In this document: positions 8,626 through 17,777 of the stretch, one piece after another
Numbering within the stretch: the stretch's first letter is position 1
Layout: each line of letters starts with the position of its first letter
Assembly: GCA_000648925.1 (NCBI GenBank)
Contig: JFHF01000018.1
Span: forward strand, 1 to 64,000
Direction: 5' to 3'
Source of the DNA: Caballeronia jiangsuensis
GTDB lineage: Bacteria; Pseudomonadota; Gammaproteobacteria; Burkholderiales; Burkholderiaceae
Length of the DNA stretch: 64,000 nucleotides
Notes under the pieces: model-generated
Databases searched by the model: none
The model's input: only the letters and a program-made list of their open reading frames with translations
What the model was told of the DNA's origin: nothing
Made by a program: the position numbers and the translations under genes

Positions 8626-9253
8626 ACCCGCCCGCATCATTCTCGTGGACGATCATCCGCTCGTGCGCGACGGCCTGCGCGCCCGCCTCGACTCCGTGCC
8701 GCGTCTAACCGTAATCGGCGAGGCCGGCAACGCAAAAGAGGCGCTCGCGCTCGCCGCCGACGAAGCGAATCCGCCCGATCTCGCGCTGATGGACGTCGGC
8801 ATGTCCGGCATGAGCGGCATCGAGCTGGCGGCGCTTTTTCACGAGCGGCATCCGGGCATCCGCGTGCTGATGTTGTCGATGCACGACAACGTGGAGTACG
8901 TGAAGCAGGCGGTGCGCGCGGGCGCGAGCGGCTACGTGCTGAAGGACTCGCCCGCGACCGAGATCATTCAGGCGATCGACGCGGTGCTGGCCGGCAAGAC
9001 CTTTTTCAGCGCCGGGCTCGCCGCGCGCATGATTCAGGCACAGTCGATGCAGACGCCGCTCGAACGCCTGACGCCGCGTGAGCTCGATATTCTCGATGCG
9101 CTGGCCGAGGGCTTATCGAGCAAGCAGATCGCGCTGCAGCATGGGCTGTCGGTGCGTACGGTGGAAACGCATCGGCTGAATTTGAAGCGCAAACTGGATA
9201 TCGATGGACAGGCCGAACTGATCAAGTTCGCGGTGGAGCACCGCAGAACATGA
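8615..9253 (+). CDS. NarL/FixJ-family response regulator
   Basis: This 212-residue regulator is the partner of the preceding kinase. The receiver domain has acidic residues D12/D13 (ILVDDHPLVRDG), the phosphoacceptor D60 (LALMDVGMSG) and the conserved lysine in YVLKDSP. A LuxR-type helix-turn-helix follows (LTPRELDILDALAEGLSSKQ onward, to VRTVETHRLNLKRKL). The ATG at 8615-8617 lies inside the end of the kinase gene with AAGGA about 8 nt upstream, so translation is probably coupled. The frame upstream to 8444 is only the shadow of the kinase. Target genes are unknown, and the divergent cstA operon is the best candidate. Confidence 0.92.
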   Translation: MSAEPARIILVDDHPLVRDGLRARLDSVPRLTVIGEAGNAKEALALAADEANPPDLALMDVGMSGMSGIELAALFHERHPGIRVLMLSMHDNVEYVKQAVRAGASGYVLKDSPATEIIQAIDAVLAGKTFFSAGLAARMIQAQSMQTPLERLTPRELDILDALAEGLSSKQIALQHGLSVRTVETHRLNLKRKLDIDGQAELIKFAVEHRRT

Positions 9254-9283
9254 AGCCGGCCTGCCGGCGAAGAGACGCGAGCG

Positions 9284-9901
9284 TCAGCCCGCCGAACGGG
9301 CGTTGTGCTCGGAAAGGAACTTGATGAGGCCGTCGACGCCGCCCTTTTGCAACTGGCCGGCGAATTGTTGCTGATAGACCTGAATGAGCCAAGCGCCCAT
9401 CATGTCGATGTCGTAGATTTTCCAGCCCTGCGGCGTCTTCTCCAGACGATAGCGCACGGGATTGTCGCCGCCCGTGGAGATGACGTGCGATTCGACGACC
9501 GTGTCTTTCGCGTTGGCATCGATGTTCGGGGCGTCGAACTTGAACTTCACGTCCTGATCGCGCAGTTGCGAAAGCGAAGCCGCATAGGTGCGAACCAGCA
9601 GCGTCTGGAACTGGTCGTAGAGCTGCTTTTGCTGCTCGGGCGTGGCGCTCGCCCAGGCTTTGCCAACCGCGATGCGCGTGGTGCGCTGAAAGTCGGTGGC
9701 GGGCAGGAAGCGCGTTTCGACGAGCTGCGTGATCTTCGCCATGTCGCCGCCGCGCGCTTGCGGGTCGGCCTTCATCGCGTTGACGGTGCCTTCGACGGCG
9801 TTCTTCACGACGGCATCGGGACTCGTTTGTGCGAGCGCCTCGCCTGCGAAGGACAGCGAGACAAGGAGGAAAGCGAAGCAAATAGACAAATAGCGTTTCA
9901 T
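9284..9901 (-). CDS. hpnM: MlaC/Ttg2D-family periplasmic lipid-binding protein (HpnM-like)
   Basis: This is a 205-residue exported protein with a signal peptide (1-24, ending GEALA-QTS) and the MlaC/Ttg2D fold pattern. It has an N-terminal helical region with ARGGDMAKITQLVETRFLPA, then LYDQFQTLLVRTYAASL, and the C-terminal GWKIYDIDMMGAWLIQVYQQ block. MlaC proteins carry phospholipids across the periplasm, and the hopanoid-locus version is called HpnM. The name is used here because the gene is divergent from hpnN and lies in a hopanoid region. A plain MlaC of the phospholipid pathway is the alternative. The 258-bp divergent spacer contains TATACT hexamers on both strands (plus strand 10043-10048, minus strand 9985-9990) without good -35 partners. 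Confidence 0.82.
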   Translation of the reverse strand: MKRYLSICFAFLLVSLSFAGEALAQTSPDAVVKNAVEGTVNAMKADPQARGGDMAKITQLVETRFLPATDFQRTTRIAVGKAWASATPEQQKQLYDQFQTLLVRTYAASLSQLRDQDVKFKFDAPNIDANAKDTVVESHVISTGGDNPVRYRLEKTPQGWKIYDIDMMGAWLIQVYQQQFAGQLQKGGVDGLIKFLSEHNARSAG

Positions 9902-10159
9902 GGCACCCGTTCTCTAATCAGGTTTGGTGGCGCGGGTTGTGCGGCCTTCCGGCATTGCAGGATCGGCCAGCTTGCTGCGAGGTCAGTATATCGACATCGC
10001 CGCGCCGCGACAGTTCAAGCGCGGCGTGTTGCGTGCGCCCGGTATACTTGCGCGGCTCCCCGCATCGTTTCATGGAGATGATCCGGATTCCGGCGGTCGG
10101 CATCATGCAATTCGCGCGTTCGCACGCACAAAAGATAACAGGCACCAGGTAGCGTCTTC

Positions 10160-12820
10160 ATGCTGACGTCCAACATTACTCGCTTCGTCACCCTCGCCAT
10201 CCGCCGGCCGGCGTGGATTATCGCCGTTTCGCTCCTGCTCGGCGTGCTCTCCACGATTTATGTCGTCCATCACTTCAGAATCAGCACCGACGTCAGCCAG
10301 CTGATCGAGACCGAGCCCGAGTGGGCTGCGCGCAGCAAGGCCATCGACGAGGCGTTTCCGCAGCGTGGCGCGACATTGCTGATCGTGGTCCAGGCGCCCG
10401 CCCAGGAATTCGCCGATGCCGCCGCCAACGAACTCGCCGCCGCGCTCGCGAAGGAGCCGGAGCGCTTCAAGTCGGTGTCGCAGCCCGAAGGCGGCACGTT
10501 CTTCGAGCACGACGGCCTGCTCTATCTGCCGACGGACAAGGTCGAGCAGGTCACGAAGCAGCTCGCGCAGGCGCGCCCGCTCATCAACACGCTCGCGCAC
10601 GACCCGACGCTCACCGGCCTCGCGCAGACGCTCAACACCACGCTGAATCTGCCGCTGACGCTCGGACAGGTCAATCTCGGCCAGATGGCCGGTCTGCTCG
10701 GCAGAAGCGCGACGGTGCTCGACCGCGTGCTGGCGAATCAGCCCGCGGCATTTTCGTGGCGCGGTCTCGCGGATTCGTCCGACAGCGCCGCGCCGGGGCG
10801 CGCGTTCGTCACCGTGTTGCCGGAGCTGAACTTCAATGCGCTGAAGGCGGCGGCGGGCACGTCGGAGGAGATTCGCGCGAAGGCGGCCGAACTCGGCATC
10901 GACAAAAAATACGGCGCGACGCTGCATCTGACCGGCGCGCAGCCGCTCGCCGACGAGGAATTCGCGTCCGTGCAGGACGGCGCCGTGCTCAACGGCGTGC
11001 TGACCTTCCTCGTCGTGCTGATGATCCTCTGGGTCGCGCTGCGCTCGAAGCGCATGATCGTCGCGGTGTTCATCACGCTCTTCGTCGGGCTCGCGATCAC
11101 CGCCGCGCTCGGCCTCATGATGGTCCACGCGCTCAACATGATCTCGGTCGCGTTCATGGTGCTGTTCGTCGGCCTGGGCGTGGACTTCGGCATCCAGTTC
11201 GGCGTGAAGTATCGCGAGGAGCGCTATAAGCACAGGCGGCTCGACGTGTCGCTCGCGGAAACCGCGCGTCATGTCGCCGTGCCGCTCACGCTCGCGGCCG
11301 CCGCGACGGCCGCGAGCTTCTTCTCGTTTCTGCCGACCGCGTATCGCGGCGTGTCGGAGTTGGGGCTGATCGCGGGCGTCGGCATGTTCGTCGCCTACGC
11401 GACCAACATGACGCTCCTGCCCGCGCTCATCAAGGTGTTCGCGCCGCCGGGCGAGGCGCATTCGCCGGGCTTTCCGGTGCTCGCGCCGCTCGACGAATTC
11501 CTCGACAAGCATCGCAAGCCGGTGCTGATCGGCACGCTCGTGGTCGTGATCGGCGCGCTGCCGCTGCTCTTCGATCTGCGTTTCGACTTCAACCCGCTGC
11601 ATCTGAAGGACCCGCACACCGAGTCGATGGCGACGCTCATCGCGCTCAAGGATTCGCCGGAAGGCGCGGTGAACGATGTCGCGGTGCTCGCGCCCTCGCT
11701 TTCAGACGCCGACAACATCGCCGCGAAGTTGCGTAAGCTGCCGGAAGTCGGCAGCGCGACGACGCTTTCGTCGCTCATCCCCGCCGATCAGCCGAAGAAA
11801 CTGGCGCTCATCAAGGCCGCCGCCGATCAACTGCTGCCCGCGCTCGATCAGCAAACGGCATCGCCCGTGACGGACGCGGTGCGCGTCGCGGCGCTGAAAC
11901 GGGTGTCGAGCCAGCTCTCGCTCGCCGCCGACGAGCATCCCGGTCCGGGCGACAAGGAAGCGAAGCATCTGTCGCAGACGCTCGCGAAGCTGGCGCAAGC
12001 CGACGCCGCGACGCGCGACCGCGCCGAACACGCGATGGCCGAGCCGCTGCGCCTCGCGCTCGCGCAATTGCGCGCGCTGCTCACGCCGACGGAAATCACG
12101 CGCGAGACGCTGCCGCCGCAGATGGTCGCGTCGTTCGTGACGCCGCAGGGCCAGGCGCTCGTCGATATCGCGCCGAAGGTTCCGGCCGGTGCCGATCCCA
12201 ACGACGACGCGCTGCTCGCCCGCTTCGCCGACGCGGTGCAAAAGGCGGCTCCCGACGCCATCGGCGGGCCGATTTCCGTGCGTCATTCGGCGGAGACGAT
12301 CATCAAGGCGTTCGAGCAGGCGGCGCTCTATTCGCTCATCGCGATCACCGTGCTGCTGTGGATCGCGCTGCGCCGTTTTGGCGACGTTTTGAGAACTTTG
12401 GTACCGTTGCTCGTCTCGGCGATCGTCACGCTGGAACTGTGCGTCGTCTTCAGGATGCCGCTCAACTTCGCGAACATCATCGCGCTGCCGCTGATGCTGG
12501 GCGTCGGCGTCGCGTTCAAGATCTACTTCGTGATGGCGTGGCGCTCCGGGCAGACGCGCTTGCTACAGTCCAGCCTCACACATGCCGTTATGTTCAGTGC
12601 GGCCACGACGGCGACGGCGTTCGGCAGCCTGTGGTTCTCTCATCATCCGGGCACGTCGAGCATGGGACGGCTGCTGGCGCTGTCGCTCTTTTGCACGCTG
12701 ATCGGCGCCGTGGTGTTCCAGCCGGTTCTGATGGGCAAACCGCGCAAGGTGCGCGCGGCGGCGCGGGCGAAGCTCAGGGCGGCGCAACGACATGACAACC
12801 TAAGAGGAATTGAAGAATGA
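10160..12820 (+). CDS. hpnN: Hopanoid-associated RND/MMPL transporter HpnN
   Basis: This is an 886-residue inner-membrane RND-superfamily protein. A first membrane helix (about 18-38), a large periplasmic loop, a block of membrane helices from about 275 to 430, a second periplasmic loop and a final helix block (about 715-860) give the duplicated two-by-six RND layout. Conserved stretches include [20 protein letters not shown] and, in the second half, [19 protein letters not shown]. HpnN moves hopanoids to the outer membrane in Rhodopseudomonas palustris. This gene begins an operon with mlaA, whose ATG overlaps its stop by four bases, and both end at a strong terminator. Weak promoter elements lie in the spacer shared with hpnM. 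Confidence 0.9.
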   Translation: MLTSNITRFVTLAIRRPAWIIAVSLLLGVLSTIYVVHHFRISTDVSQLIETEPEWAARSKAIDEAFPQRGATLLIVVQAPAQEFADAAANELAAALAKEPERFKSVSQPEGGTFFEHDGLLYLPTDKVEQVTKQLAQARPLINTLAHDPTLTGLAQTLNTTLNLPLTLGQVNLGQMAGLLGRSATVLDRVLANQPAAFSWRGLADSSDSAAPGRAFVTVLPELNFNALKAAAGTSEEIRAKAAELGIDKKYGATLHLTGAQPLADEEFASVQDGAVLNGVLTFLVVLMILWVALRSKRMIVAVFITLFVGLAITAALGLMMVHALNMISVAFMVLFVGLGVDFGIQFGVKYREERYKHRRLDVSLAETARHVAVPLTLAAAATAASFFSFLPTAYRGVSELGLIAGVGMFVAYATNMTLLPALIKVFAPPGEAHSPGFPVLAPLDEFLDKHRKPVLIGTLVVVIGALPLLFDLRFDFNPLHLKDPHTESMATLIALKDSPEGAVNDVAVLAPSLSDADNIAAKLRKLPEVGSATTLSSLIPADQPKKLALIKAAADQLLPALDQQTASPVTDAVRVAALKRVSSQLSLAADEHPGPGDKEAKHLSQTLAKLAQADAATRDRAEHAMAEPLRLALAQLRALLTPTEITRETLPPQMVASFVTPQGQALVDIAPKVPAGADPNDDALLARFADAVQKAAPDAIGGPISVRHSAETIIKAFEQAALYSLIAITVLLWIALRRFGDVLRTLVPLLVSAIVTLELCVVFRMPLNFANIIALPLMLGVGVAFKIYFVMAWRSGQTRLLQSSLTHAVMFSAATTATAFGSLWFSHHPGTSSMGRLLALSLFCTLIGAVVFQPVLMGKPRKVRAAARAKLRAAQRHDNLRGIEE

Positions 12821-13794
12821 AGTGGGGATCGACGGCTTTGACCGCTCGTGCAGTGCGTAAATTGGGGATGAGTCTGGCGATTGCGGGCGTGCTCACGACA
12901 GCGGGCTGCGCCACCGGCCCGGACCGCAATCCGAAAGACCCGCTCGAGCCGATGAACCGCAAGATCTTCACGTTCAACGACACGCTCGACACCTACGTCG
13001 CCAAGCCCGTCGCGCAGTTTTACGTCGATTACACGCCGAGCCCGTTTCGCACGGCCGTCAGCAATTTCTTCTCGAACCTCGGCGATTTCTCCAACTTCGC
13101 GAACAACCTGCTGCAGTTGAAGATCACCGATGCGACGCAGGATCTGATGCGCATCGCGATAAACTCGCTGTTCGGCGTCGGCGGCCTGATCGATGTCGCA
13201 TCGCCCGCGGGCTTGCCGAAGCACCATCAGGATTTCGGCCTGACGCTCGGGCACTACGGCATGCCGTCGGGGCCGTATCTGGTGCTGCCGCTGCTCGGCC
13301 CGAGCTCGTTCCGCGATTCGACCACCTGGCTCGTCGACTGGCGCGTGAACCCGCTGAGTTATTCCGAAGCGGAAATACGCTGGCCGTTGTTCGGCGTGAA
13401 CTTCGTGAGCGCGCGCGCGGACCTGATCGGCGCGACCGATCTGCTCTCGGCGGCCGCGCTCGACAAATACGCGTTCGTGCGCGATGCCTACACGCAGCGG
13501 CGTCAGTACCTGCTGACGGGCGGCGGCGCGAGTACGTTGCCCGACTATGGCGACGAAGGCGCATCGGCACCGGAAGGCGCGAGCGCGCCGGGCGAGACCG
13601 GCGGTGGCAGTACGGAGCAAGGCTTGCCGACATATGTCGATCCGGGCGCGGCGGCGTCGCCTGCGGGCGGCGTCGGCGGGAAATCGCCAGCGCCGGAAGA
13701 GAACGCGCCGAAGAGCCAGCCGTCGCCGAGTTCGAGCAAGGCGCAGGGGCTGCCGCAGTATGACGATCCGGCGGCGCAGCCTGCGGGCAAATGA
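12817..13794 (+). CDS. mlaA: MlaA/VacJ-family outer-membrane lipoprotein with disordered C-terminal tail
   Basis: This is a 325-residue lipoprotein with lipobox TTAGC (C31); the following alanine predicts outer-membrane sorting. The MlaA core follows: [18 protein letters not shown], then [19 protein letters not shown] and [20 protein letters not shown]. MlaA removes phospholipids from the outer leaflet of the outer membrane. The last 90 or so residues are low-complexity Gly/Ser/Pro/Ala and contain repeated GLPxYxDP-type pieces ([20 protein letters not shown]), an unusually long extension. It overlaps hpnN by ATGA, so it probably serves the same lipid traffic. A general mlaFEDB system may lie elsewhere. 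Confidence 0.9.
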   Translation: MKWGSTALTARAVRKLGMSLAIAGVLTTAGCATGPDRNPKDPLEPMNRKIFTFNDTLDTYVAKPVAQFYVDYTPSPFRTAVSNFFSNLGDFSNFANNLLQLKITDATQDLMRIAINSLFGVGGLIDVASPAGLPKHHQDFGLTLGHYGMPSGPYLVLPLLGPSSFRDSTTWLVDWRVNPLSYSEAEIRWPLFGVNFVSARADLIGATDLLSAAALDKYAFVRDAYTQRRQYLLTGGGASTLPDYGDEGASAPEGASAPGETGGGSTEQGLPTYVDPGAAASPAGGVGGKSPAPEENAPKSQPSPSSSKAQGLPQYDDPAAQPAGK

Positions 13795-13819
13795 GACGGG
13801 GTTGATTGCTGGAAAAGGA

Positions 13820-13843
13820 AACGGGCGCTTGAGCGCCCGTTTT
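13820..13843 (+). terminator. Rho-independent terminator of hpnN-mlaA
   Basis: AACGGGCGC (13820-13828) pairs with GCGCCCGTT (13833-13841) around TTGA, followed by further T residues to 13843. It lies 25 nt after the mlaA stop. Confidence 0.85.
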
Positions 13844-13885
13844 GCTCTTAGTGCGCGGCTTTTCGATGCCGTGAGATTTGGCGCG

Positions 13886-14194
13886 TCAAAGACTCTGCCC
13901 TCGCTCCCATGCCGCCGCGGCTGCCTCGTAGATTCCGCCATCGCGACGCCCGACCGCCAGGACGACAATATCGGGATCGGCTTCGTCGTCGCGGACCAGA
14001 TAGACGAGCCGATAAACCACTCCCCGCAGCTTGATTTTGTAGCAATCTGAAAGAGGCGACCGAAGTTCGGAGCCCGGCACGCGCGGCGTCTGCAGACGCT
14101 TTCTCAGCGCTTGCTTGAAAAGCGCTTTGACCGATCCATCCAGTTCCGCCCATTCCTTGAGCGCGTCCGGCACGAACAGCAGTCCGTACGTCAT
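13886..14194 (-). CDS. RelE/ParE-superfamily toxin (StbE-like)
   Basis: This 102-residue protein matches the RelE/StbE toxin pattern. It has an N-terminal beta strand and helix (YGLLFVPDALKEWAELDG), the helix VKALFKQALRKRL, and the beta-sheet segment DCYKIKLRGVVYRLVYLV, which carries the basic and aromatic residues used for mRNA cleavage. It ends VLAVGRRDGGIYEAA. Such toxins cut mRNA on the ribosome. The ATG at 14192-14194 shares one base with the stop of the antitoxin gene (TGATG), and the two form one transcription unit. A TTG one codon upstream is possible but less likely. Confidence 0.88.
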   Translation of the reverse strand: MTYGLLFVPDALKEWAELDGSVKALFKQALRKRLQTPRVPGSELRSPLSDCYKIKLRGVVYRLVYLVRDDEADPDIVVLAVGRRDGGIYEAAAAAWERGQSL

Positions 14195-14445
14195 CAAAGA
14201 TCGTCGAGGTTGACTTTGACCGCGCGTTTCACCGATTTGAGCCGGGACTGGACCAACGTCGCCAACTGGCGCTCGTCGTACAACTCGGCGATCTCCGCCA
14301 TCAGCTCCGGCGAAACCGTGTAAAAGGCAGGCCGATTGTGATTGAGTACGGCGACCGGTTCACCGCCCGCCTCCTCGACGATCTTCCCCGGATTCTGCTT
14401 GAACTCGGAGATGCTGACGGACAACACGCTATGAATGCGTTCCAT
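14194..14445 (-). CDS. Type II antitoxin, StbD/Phd-YefM family
   Basis: This 83-residue antitoxin has the family signature VSISEFKQNPGKIVEEAGG followed by PVAVLNHNRPAFYTVSPE, the Phd/YefM-type DNA-binding dimer fold. A C-terminal helix and basic tail (about 55-83) would wrap the toxin. It is expected to neutralise the downstream RelE-like toxin and to repress its own promoter. A 10-bp-arm inverted repeat 10 nt before the start is a likely operator. The pair is inserted between the convergent mlaA terminator and the thioesterase gene. Confidence 0.88.
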   Translation of the reverse strand: MERIHSVLSVSISEFKQNPGKIVEEAGGEPVAVLNHNRPAFYTVSPELMAEIAELYDERQLATLVQSRLKSVKRAVKVNLDDL

Positions 14446-14455
14446 GGAAGCACCA

Positions 14456-14483
14456 AAAATAGGTCTGAATTTCGACCTATTTT
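14456..14483. promoter_or_regulatory. Inverted repeat, likely operator of the toxin-antitoxin pair
   Basis: AAAATAGGTC (14456-14465) and GACCTATTTT (14474-14483) are perfect inverted copies with an 8-nt spacer. They lie just upstream of the antitoxin ATG in the only AT-rich patch of the area. Autoregulation by the antitoxin is typical of the family. Confidence 0.7.
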
Positions 14484-14509
14484 ACATAGCTACGCGCGTC
14501 GGTACGCGA

Positions 14510-14983
14510 TCAATGCGCGGCCTCTTCCGCCAATTCCTCGAACAGATCATCGCCGGACATATTCGGCGCTTCCACCGCACCCTGATCCCGTCGATACGCC
14601 TCGAACAATTCATCGGCGTAGCGGATCTGCGTGCGGCCGTGCGGCGCGGGTTCGCCCTGCTCGTTCAGATTCACGAACACCATCTTCTCGACGGTCAGAA
14701 TGCTCTTGCGCGTGATCTTGTTGCGCACTTCCGCGCGCAGCGTGATCGACGTGCGGCCGAATTGCGTCGCGGTGATACCCAGTTCGATGATGTCGCCCTG
14801 ACGCGCCGAGCTGACGAAGTTGATCTCGGACATGAACTTGGTCACGACGCGCTGGTTGCCCAGTTGCGAAATCGCGTAAATCGCGGCTTCTTCGTCGATC
14901 CAGCGCAGAAGACTGCCTCCGAACAAACTGCCGTTCGGGTTCAGATCTTCGGGCTTGACCCATTTGCGGGTGTGGAAATTCAT
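14510..14983 (-). CDS. Acyl-CoA thioesterase, hotdog fold
   Basis: This 157-residue protein is a single hotdog-fold acyl-CoA thioesterase. The central helix motif NPNGSLFGGSLLRWIDEEAA carries the usual N17 and the acidic D30/E31 of YciA-like enzymes. SARQGDIIELGITATQFGRT and LTVEKMVFVNLNEQG complete the sheet. It hydrolyses acyl-CoA to free acid and CoA in the cytoplasm; chain preference cannot be told. The ATG at 14981-14983 starts the conserved MNFHTRKWVKPEDLNPNG region; GAGG lies about 8 nt before it. Two in-frame ATGs upstream (to 15019) are less likely. A TATAAT hexamer on this strand lies about 80 bp upstream. Confidence 0.9.
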   Translation of the reverse strand: MNFHTRKWVKPEDLNPNGSLFGGSLLRWIDEEAAIYAISQLGNQRVVTKFMSEINFVSSARQGDIIELGITATQFGRTSITLRAEVRNKITRKSILTVEKMVFVNLNEQGEPAPHGRTQIRYADELFEAYRRDQGAVEAPNMSGDDLFEELAEEAAH

Positions 14984-15061
14984 TTGCGGTACCTCGCTTT
15001 CCATTACCGCGCGCGTCACGGAGCAGAGAAATCGACGCGCGCCTGATTAGGGTTTTCCCTG

Positions 15062-15067
15062 ATTATA
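15062..15067 (-). promoter_or_regulatory. Candidate -10 hexamer for the thioesterase gene
   Basis: The minus strand reads TATAAT here, a perfect -10 element about 80 bp upstream of the thioesterase start. No good -35 element lies at 16-18 bp. The hpnG gene ends 48 bp further upstream. Confidence 0.35.
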
Positions 15068-15114
15068 ACGAGATGAGGGTTAACCCGCAGAAAGCAAGGA
15101 TGGAACCGAAAGGC

Positions 15115-15801
15115 TCAACCGAAGGCGAGCGCTCGCGCCGATCCCAGCGCGTGGCGCGCCTGAACGAGCGTCGCGCGGGCGGCGCGCGCGTCGGACGCGA
15201 GCCGCAAAAGCGCGCCCAGTTGCGCCGGATCGCGCAGCAATTCCCGCAGAATCGGGCCGATGGCCGTCGTGCCGTCATCGCGCAAACCGGCCGTCGCGGC
15301 GGGAGGCAACGTGCGCCAGGCAGGATCGACGACCGCCCGGCACACCGCGAACGGCAAGCCGCGCGCCGTCGCGATTGCCCCGGCGATATGCGATTCCATA
15401 TCGACGGCCAAGGCGCCGGTCGACGAATGCAGCGAGCGCTTCTCCGCCTCGCTCTTGACGGGCGCGGTGACGCCCGCCATCCTGCCGCGCCGCATGACGC
15501 GCTGGATGGGCGTGCCCGCGAACGCATCGACGATGCGCGCGGACCACGCCGCATCGGTATGCAGCTCGCCGAACGGACCGGACACGCTCTCGGCGACGAT
15601 CAGCTCGCCCGGTTCGAGATCCGGCGCGAGGCCGCCCGCCGTACCGAAGCTGATGATGCCCGAGCAGCCGCGCGCGATCGCATCGGACAACGCGCGCTCC
15701 AGCCAGTCGGCACGCGCCGCGAACACGACATCGACGCCACGCCCGCGCACGATCTTCGCCTCGAACGCCATGCCGGTCACGGCGACGACGGGCGCGGTCA
15801 C
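15115..15801 (-). CDS. hpnG: Hopanoid-associated phosphorylase HpnG
   Basis: This 228-residue protein belongs to the nucleoside phosphorylase family. HpnG releases adenine from adenosylhopane to give phosphoribosyl/ribosylhopane, the step after HpnH. Visible blocks are VTGMAFEAKIV at the start, GIISFGTAGGLAP (the phosphate-binding glycine-rich loop), and ALAVDMESHIAGAIA, with the family's Met-Glu pair. The GTG start at 15799-15801 overlaps the shc stop codon (ATGTGA), so translation is coupled. The same frame stays open upstream to 16509 only as a shadow of shc. It is the last gene of hpnD-hpnE-shc-hpnG, and the substrate-making partner hpnH is at 3020-4174. Confidence 0.92.
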   Translation of the reverse strand: MTAPVVAVTGMAFEAKIVRGRGVDVVFAARADWLERALSDAIARGCSGIISFGTAGGLAPDLEPGELIVAESVSGPFGELHTDAAWSARIVDAFAGTPIQRVMRRGRMAGVTAPVKSEAEKRSLHSSTGALAVDMESHIAGAIATARGLPFAVCRAVVDPAWRTLPPAATAGLRDDGTTAIGPILRELLRDPAQLGALLRLASDARAARATLVQARHALGSARALAFG

Positions 15802-17777
15802 ATGGCCACCGTCACGCGCGTGAGGCCGTCGCGTGTCAGGTTTCGGTAGCGCGCGAGCGCCCACAGCGGGAAGAACTTGCGATAGCCGTGGTAGCGCAGA
15901 TAGAACACGCGCGGGAAGCCCGTCGCCGTGAAGCGCGTTTCGTCCCACAGCCCGTGCGCCTGTTGCGTCTTCAGCAGATAGCCGACGCCGCGCGCAACCG
16001 CCGGATGCTCGACCAGACCCGCCGCCATCAGTCCGAGCAACGCCCACGCCGTCTGCGACGCGGTGCTCGGCGCCTGTTCGTAACCGCGATAGTCGAGTTT
16101 GTAGCTCTCGCCGTCCTCGCCCCAGCCGCCGTCGCTGTTCTGGACGCCGATGAGCCAGTCCGCCGCGCGCGTCATGCGCGGGTCGGTCGGCGCGACGCCG
16201 GCCGCGTTCAGCGCGCACATCGCCGACCAGGTGCCGTAGATGTAGTTCAGGCCCCAGCGTCCATACCAGCTTCCATCGCGTTCCTGGTCTCTCACGATGT
16301 ACTCGAACGCGCGACGCGCCGGCTCGCTGTTGAGCGACGTCTCGCCGAGCTGCGCGAGCATCGACAGACAGCGCGCGGACACGTCGACAGTTGGTGGATC
16401 GAGCAGCGCGCCGTGATCCGAGAACGGAATATTGTTCAAGTAGTACTGCGTGTTTTCCGGCTCGAACGCGCCCCAGCCGCCGTCGCTGCTCTGCATGCCG
16501 ACGACCCACTCACGCGCCCGCGCGATCGACTCGCCGTACAGCGCCGTGCCGTTCTCGCGATCCGCACGGTCCATCGCCATCGCGACGACGGCCGTGTCGT
16601 CGACATCGGGATAGTGCGGGTTCGCGAACTGGAACGCCCAGCCGCCCGGCCGCACGTTCGGACGGCGCGAGACCCAGTCGCCGCGCACGTCGAGAATCTG
16701 CAGCGGCACGAGCCATTCGAGGCCGCGCGTCACCGCCGAGCGCGCTTTCGGCATGCCGGTTTCGAGCAGCGCATGCGCCGCGAGCGACGTATCCCACACC
16801 GGCGACAGACACGGCTGGCAATACGCTTCGCCATCGTCGGCTTCGTCGATGATGAGGAGCTTGTCGAGCGACTTGCGCGCGATCGCGCGATTCGGATGCT
16901 CGGGCGGATAGCCGAGCACGTCGTACATCATGACCGAGTTGGCCATCGCCGGGAAAATCGCGCCGAGTCCGTCCTCGCCGTTCAGGCGCTCGTCGACGAA
17001 GCGCACCGCTTCATCGATCGCGCGTTCGCGGCCGGCTTTCGGCAACAAGGGATCGGCGACGCGCAGGATCGAATCGACGACGCGAAAGAACGCGAACCAG
17101 CCGCGGCTTTGATGCCCCGAGCGCGTCGGCATACCGGTATTGACCGGCGGATTCGTGAATACCTCGTCGATGCGCACGCCGCGAGGATTGCGCGCGCGCG
17201 GGCGCTTCGCGTTGAGCACGAGCATCGGCACGATCACCGTGCGCGCCCAGTACGACACCTTCGACAGATGGAACGGGAACCACATCGGCAGACGCATGAT
17301 CTCGACGGGCATCATCGGCACCGCGCGCCACGACACGACGCCGAAAAGCGCGAGCAGGATGCGCGTGAACACGTTCACCTTCTCCGCGCCGCCCGCGGCG
17401 AGAATCGCGCGGCGGGCGCGCTGCATGTGTTCGGCGTCGGGCGAATCGCCGATCATCTTCAGCGCGAAATACGCCTTCACGGTCGCGGAGACGTCCATCG
17501 CGCCATCGGTGAAGAGCGGCCAGCCGCCGTCCTCGCGCTGGATGCGACGCAGATAGCGGCCGATCTTCGCTTCGAGCTTCTCGTCGGCGGTCTCGCCGAG
17601 ATAGTGGACGAGCAGCACGTATTCAGCCGGAATAGTTGCGTCCGCTTCGAGTTCGTAGAGCCAGTAGCCGTCCGGATGTTGCGCCGCGAGCAGCGCGTCG
17701 GTGGCGTGATTGACGGCGGAATCGAGCGAGGCGCCCGACACTCGCGCGCCCACGGCCGACAGGGATAAATCGTTCAT
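15798..17777 (-). CDS. shc: Squalene-hopene cyclase
   Basis: The 659-residue cyclase converts squalene to hopene and hopanol in one membrane-associated step. The catalytic acid motif DVDDTA is at residues 391-396. QW repeats recur through the protein, for example GSWYGRWGLNYIYGTWSA, NSDGGWGEDGESYK and SSDGGWGAFEPEN. The length is normal for the family. The ATG at 17775-17777 shares one base with the hpnE stop (TGATG), and the first residues MNDLSLSAVGARVSG lead directly to the helical repeat. The frame is open far upstream (18596), but that is a shadow of hpnE. It is the core enzyme of the hopanoid operon. Confidence 0.97.
   Translation of the reverse strand: MNDLSLSAVGARVSGASLDSAVNHATDALLAAQHPDGYWLYELEADATIPAEYVLLVHYLGETADEKLEAKIGRYLRRIQREDGGWPLFTDGAMDVSATVKAYFALKMIGDSPDAEHMQRARRAILAAGGAEKVNVFTRILLALFGVVSWRAVPMMPVEIMRLPMWFPFHLSKVSYWARTVIVPMLVLNAKRPRARNPRGVRIDEVFTNPPVNTGMPTRSGHQSRGWFAFFRVVDSILRVADPLLPKAGRERAIDEAVRFVDERLNGEDGLGAIFPAMANSVMMYDVLGYPPEHPNRAIARKSLDKLLIIDEADDGEAYCQPCLSPVWDTSLAAHALLETGMPKARSAVTRGLEWLVPLQILDVRGDWVSRRPNVRPGGWAFQFANPHYPDVDDTAVVAMAMDRADRENGTALYGESIARAREWVVGMQSSDGGWGAFEPENTQYYLNNIPFSDHGALLDPPTVDVSARCLSMLAQLGETSLNSEPARRAFEYIVRDQERDGSWYGRWGLNYIYGTWSAMCALNAAGVAPTDPRMTRAADWLIGVQNSDGGWGEDGESYKLDYRGYEQAPSTASQTAWALLGLMAAGLVEHPAVARGVGYLLKTQQAHGLWDETRFTATGFPRVFYLRYHGYRKFFPLWALARYRNLTRDGLTRVTVAM

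Noticed and set aside
6979..8640. Long minus-strand frame opposite the Cache kinase
   Set aside because: The plus-strand kinase has a domain layout and a regulator; this frame is arginine- and histidine-rich.
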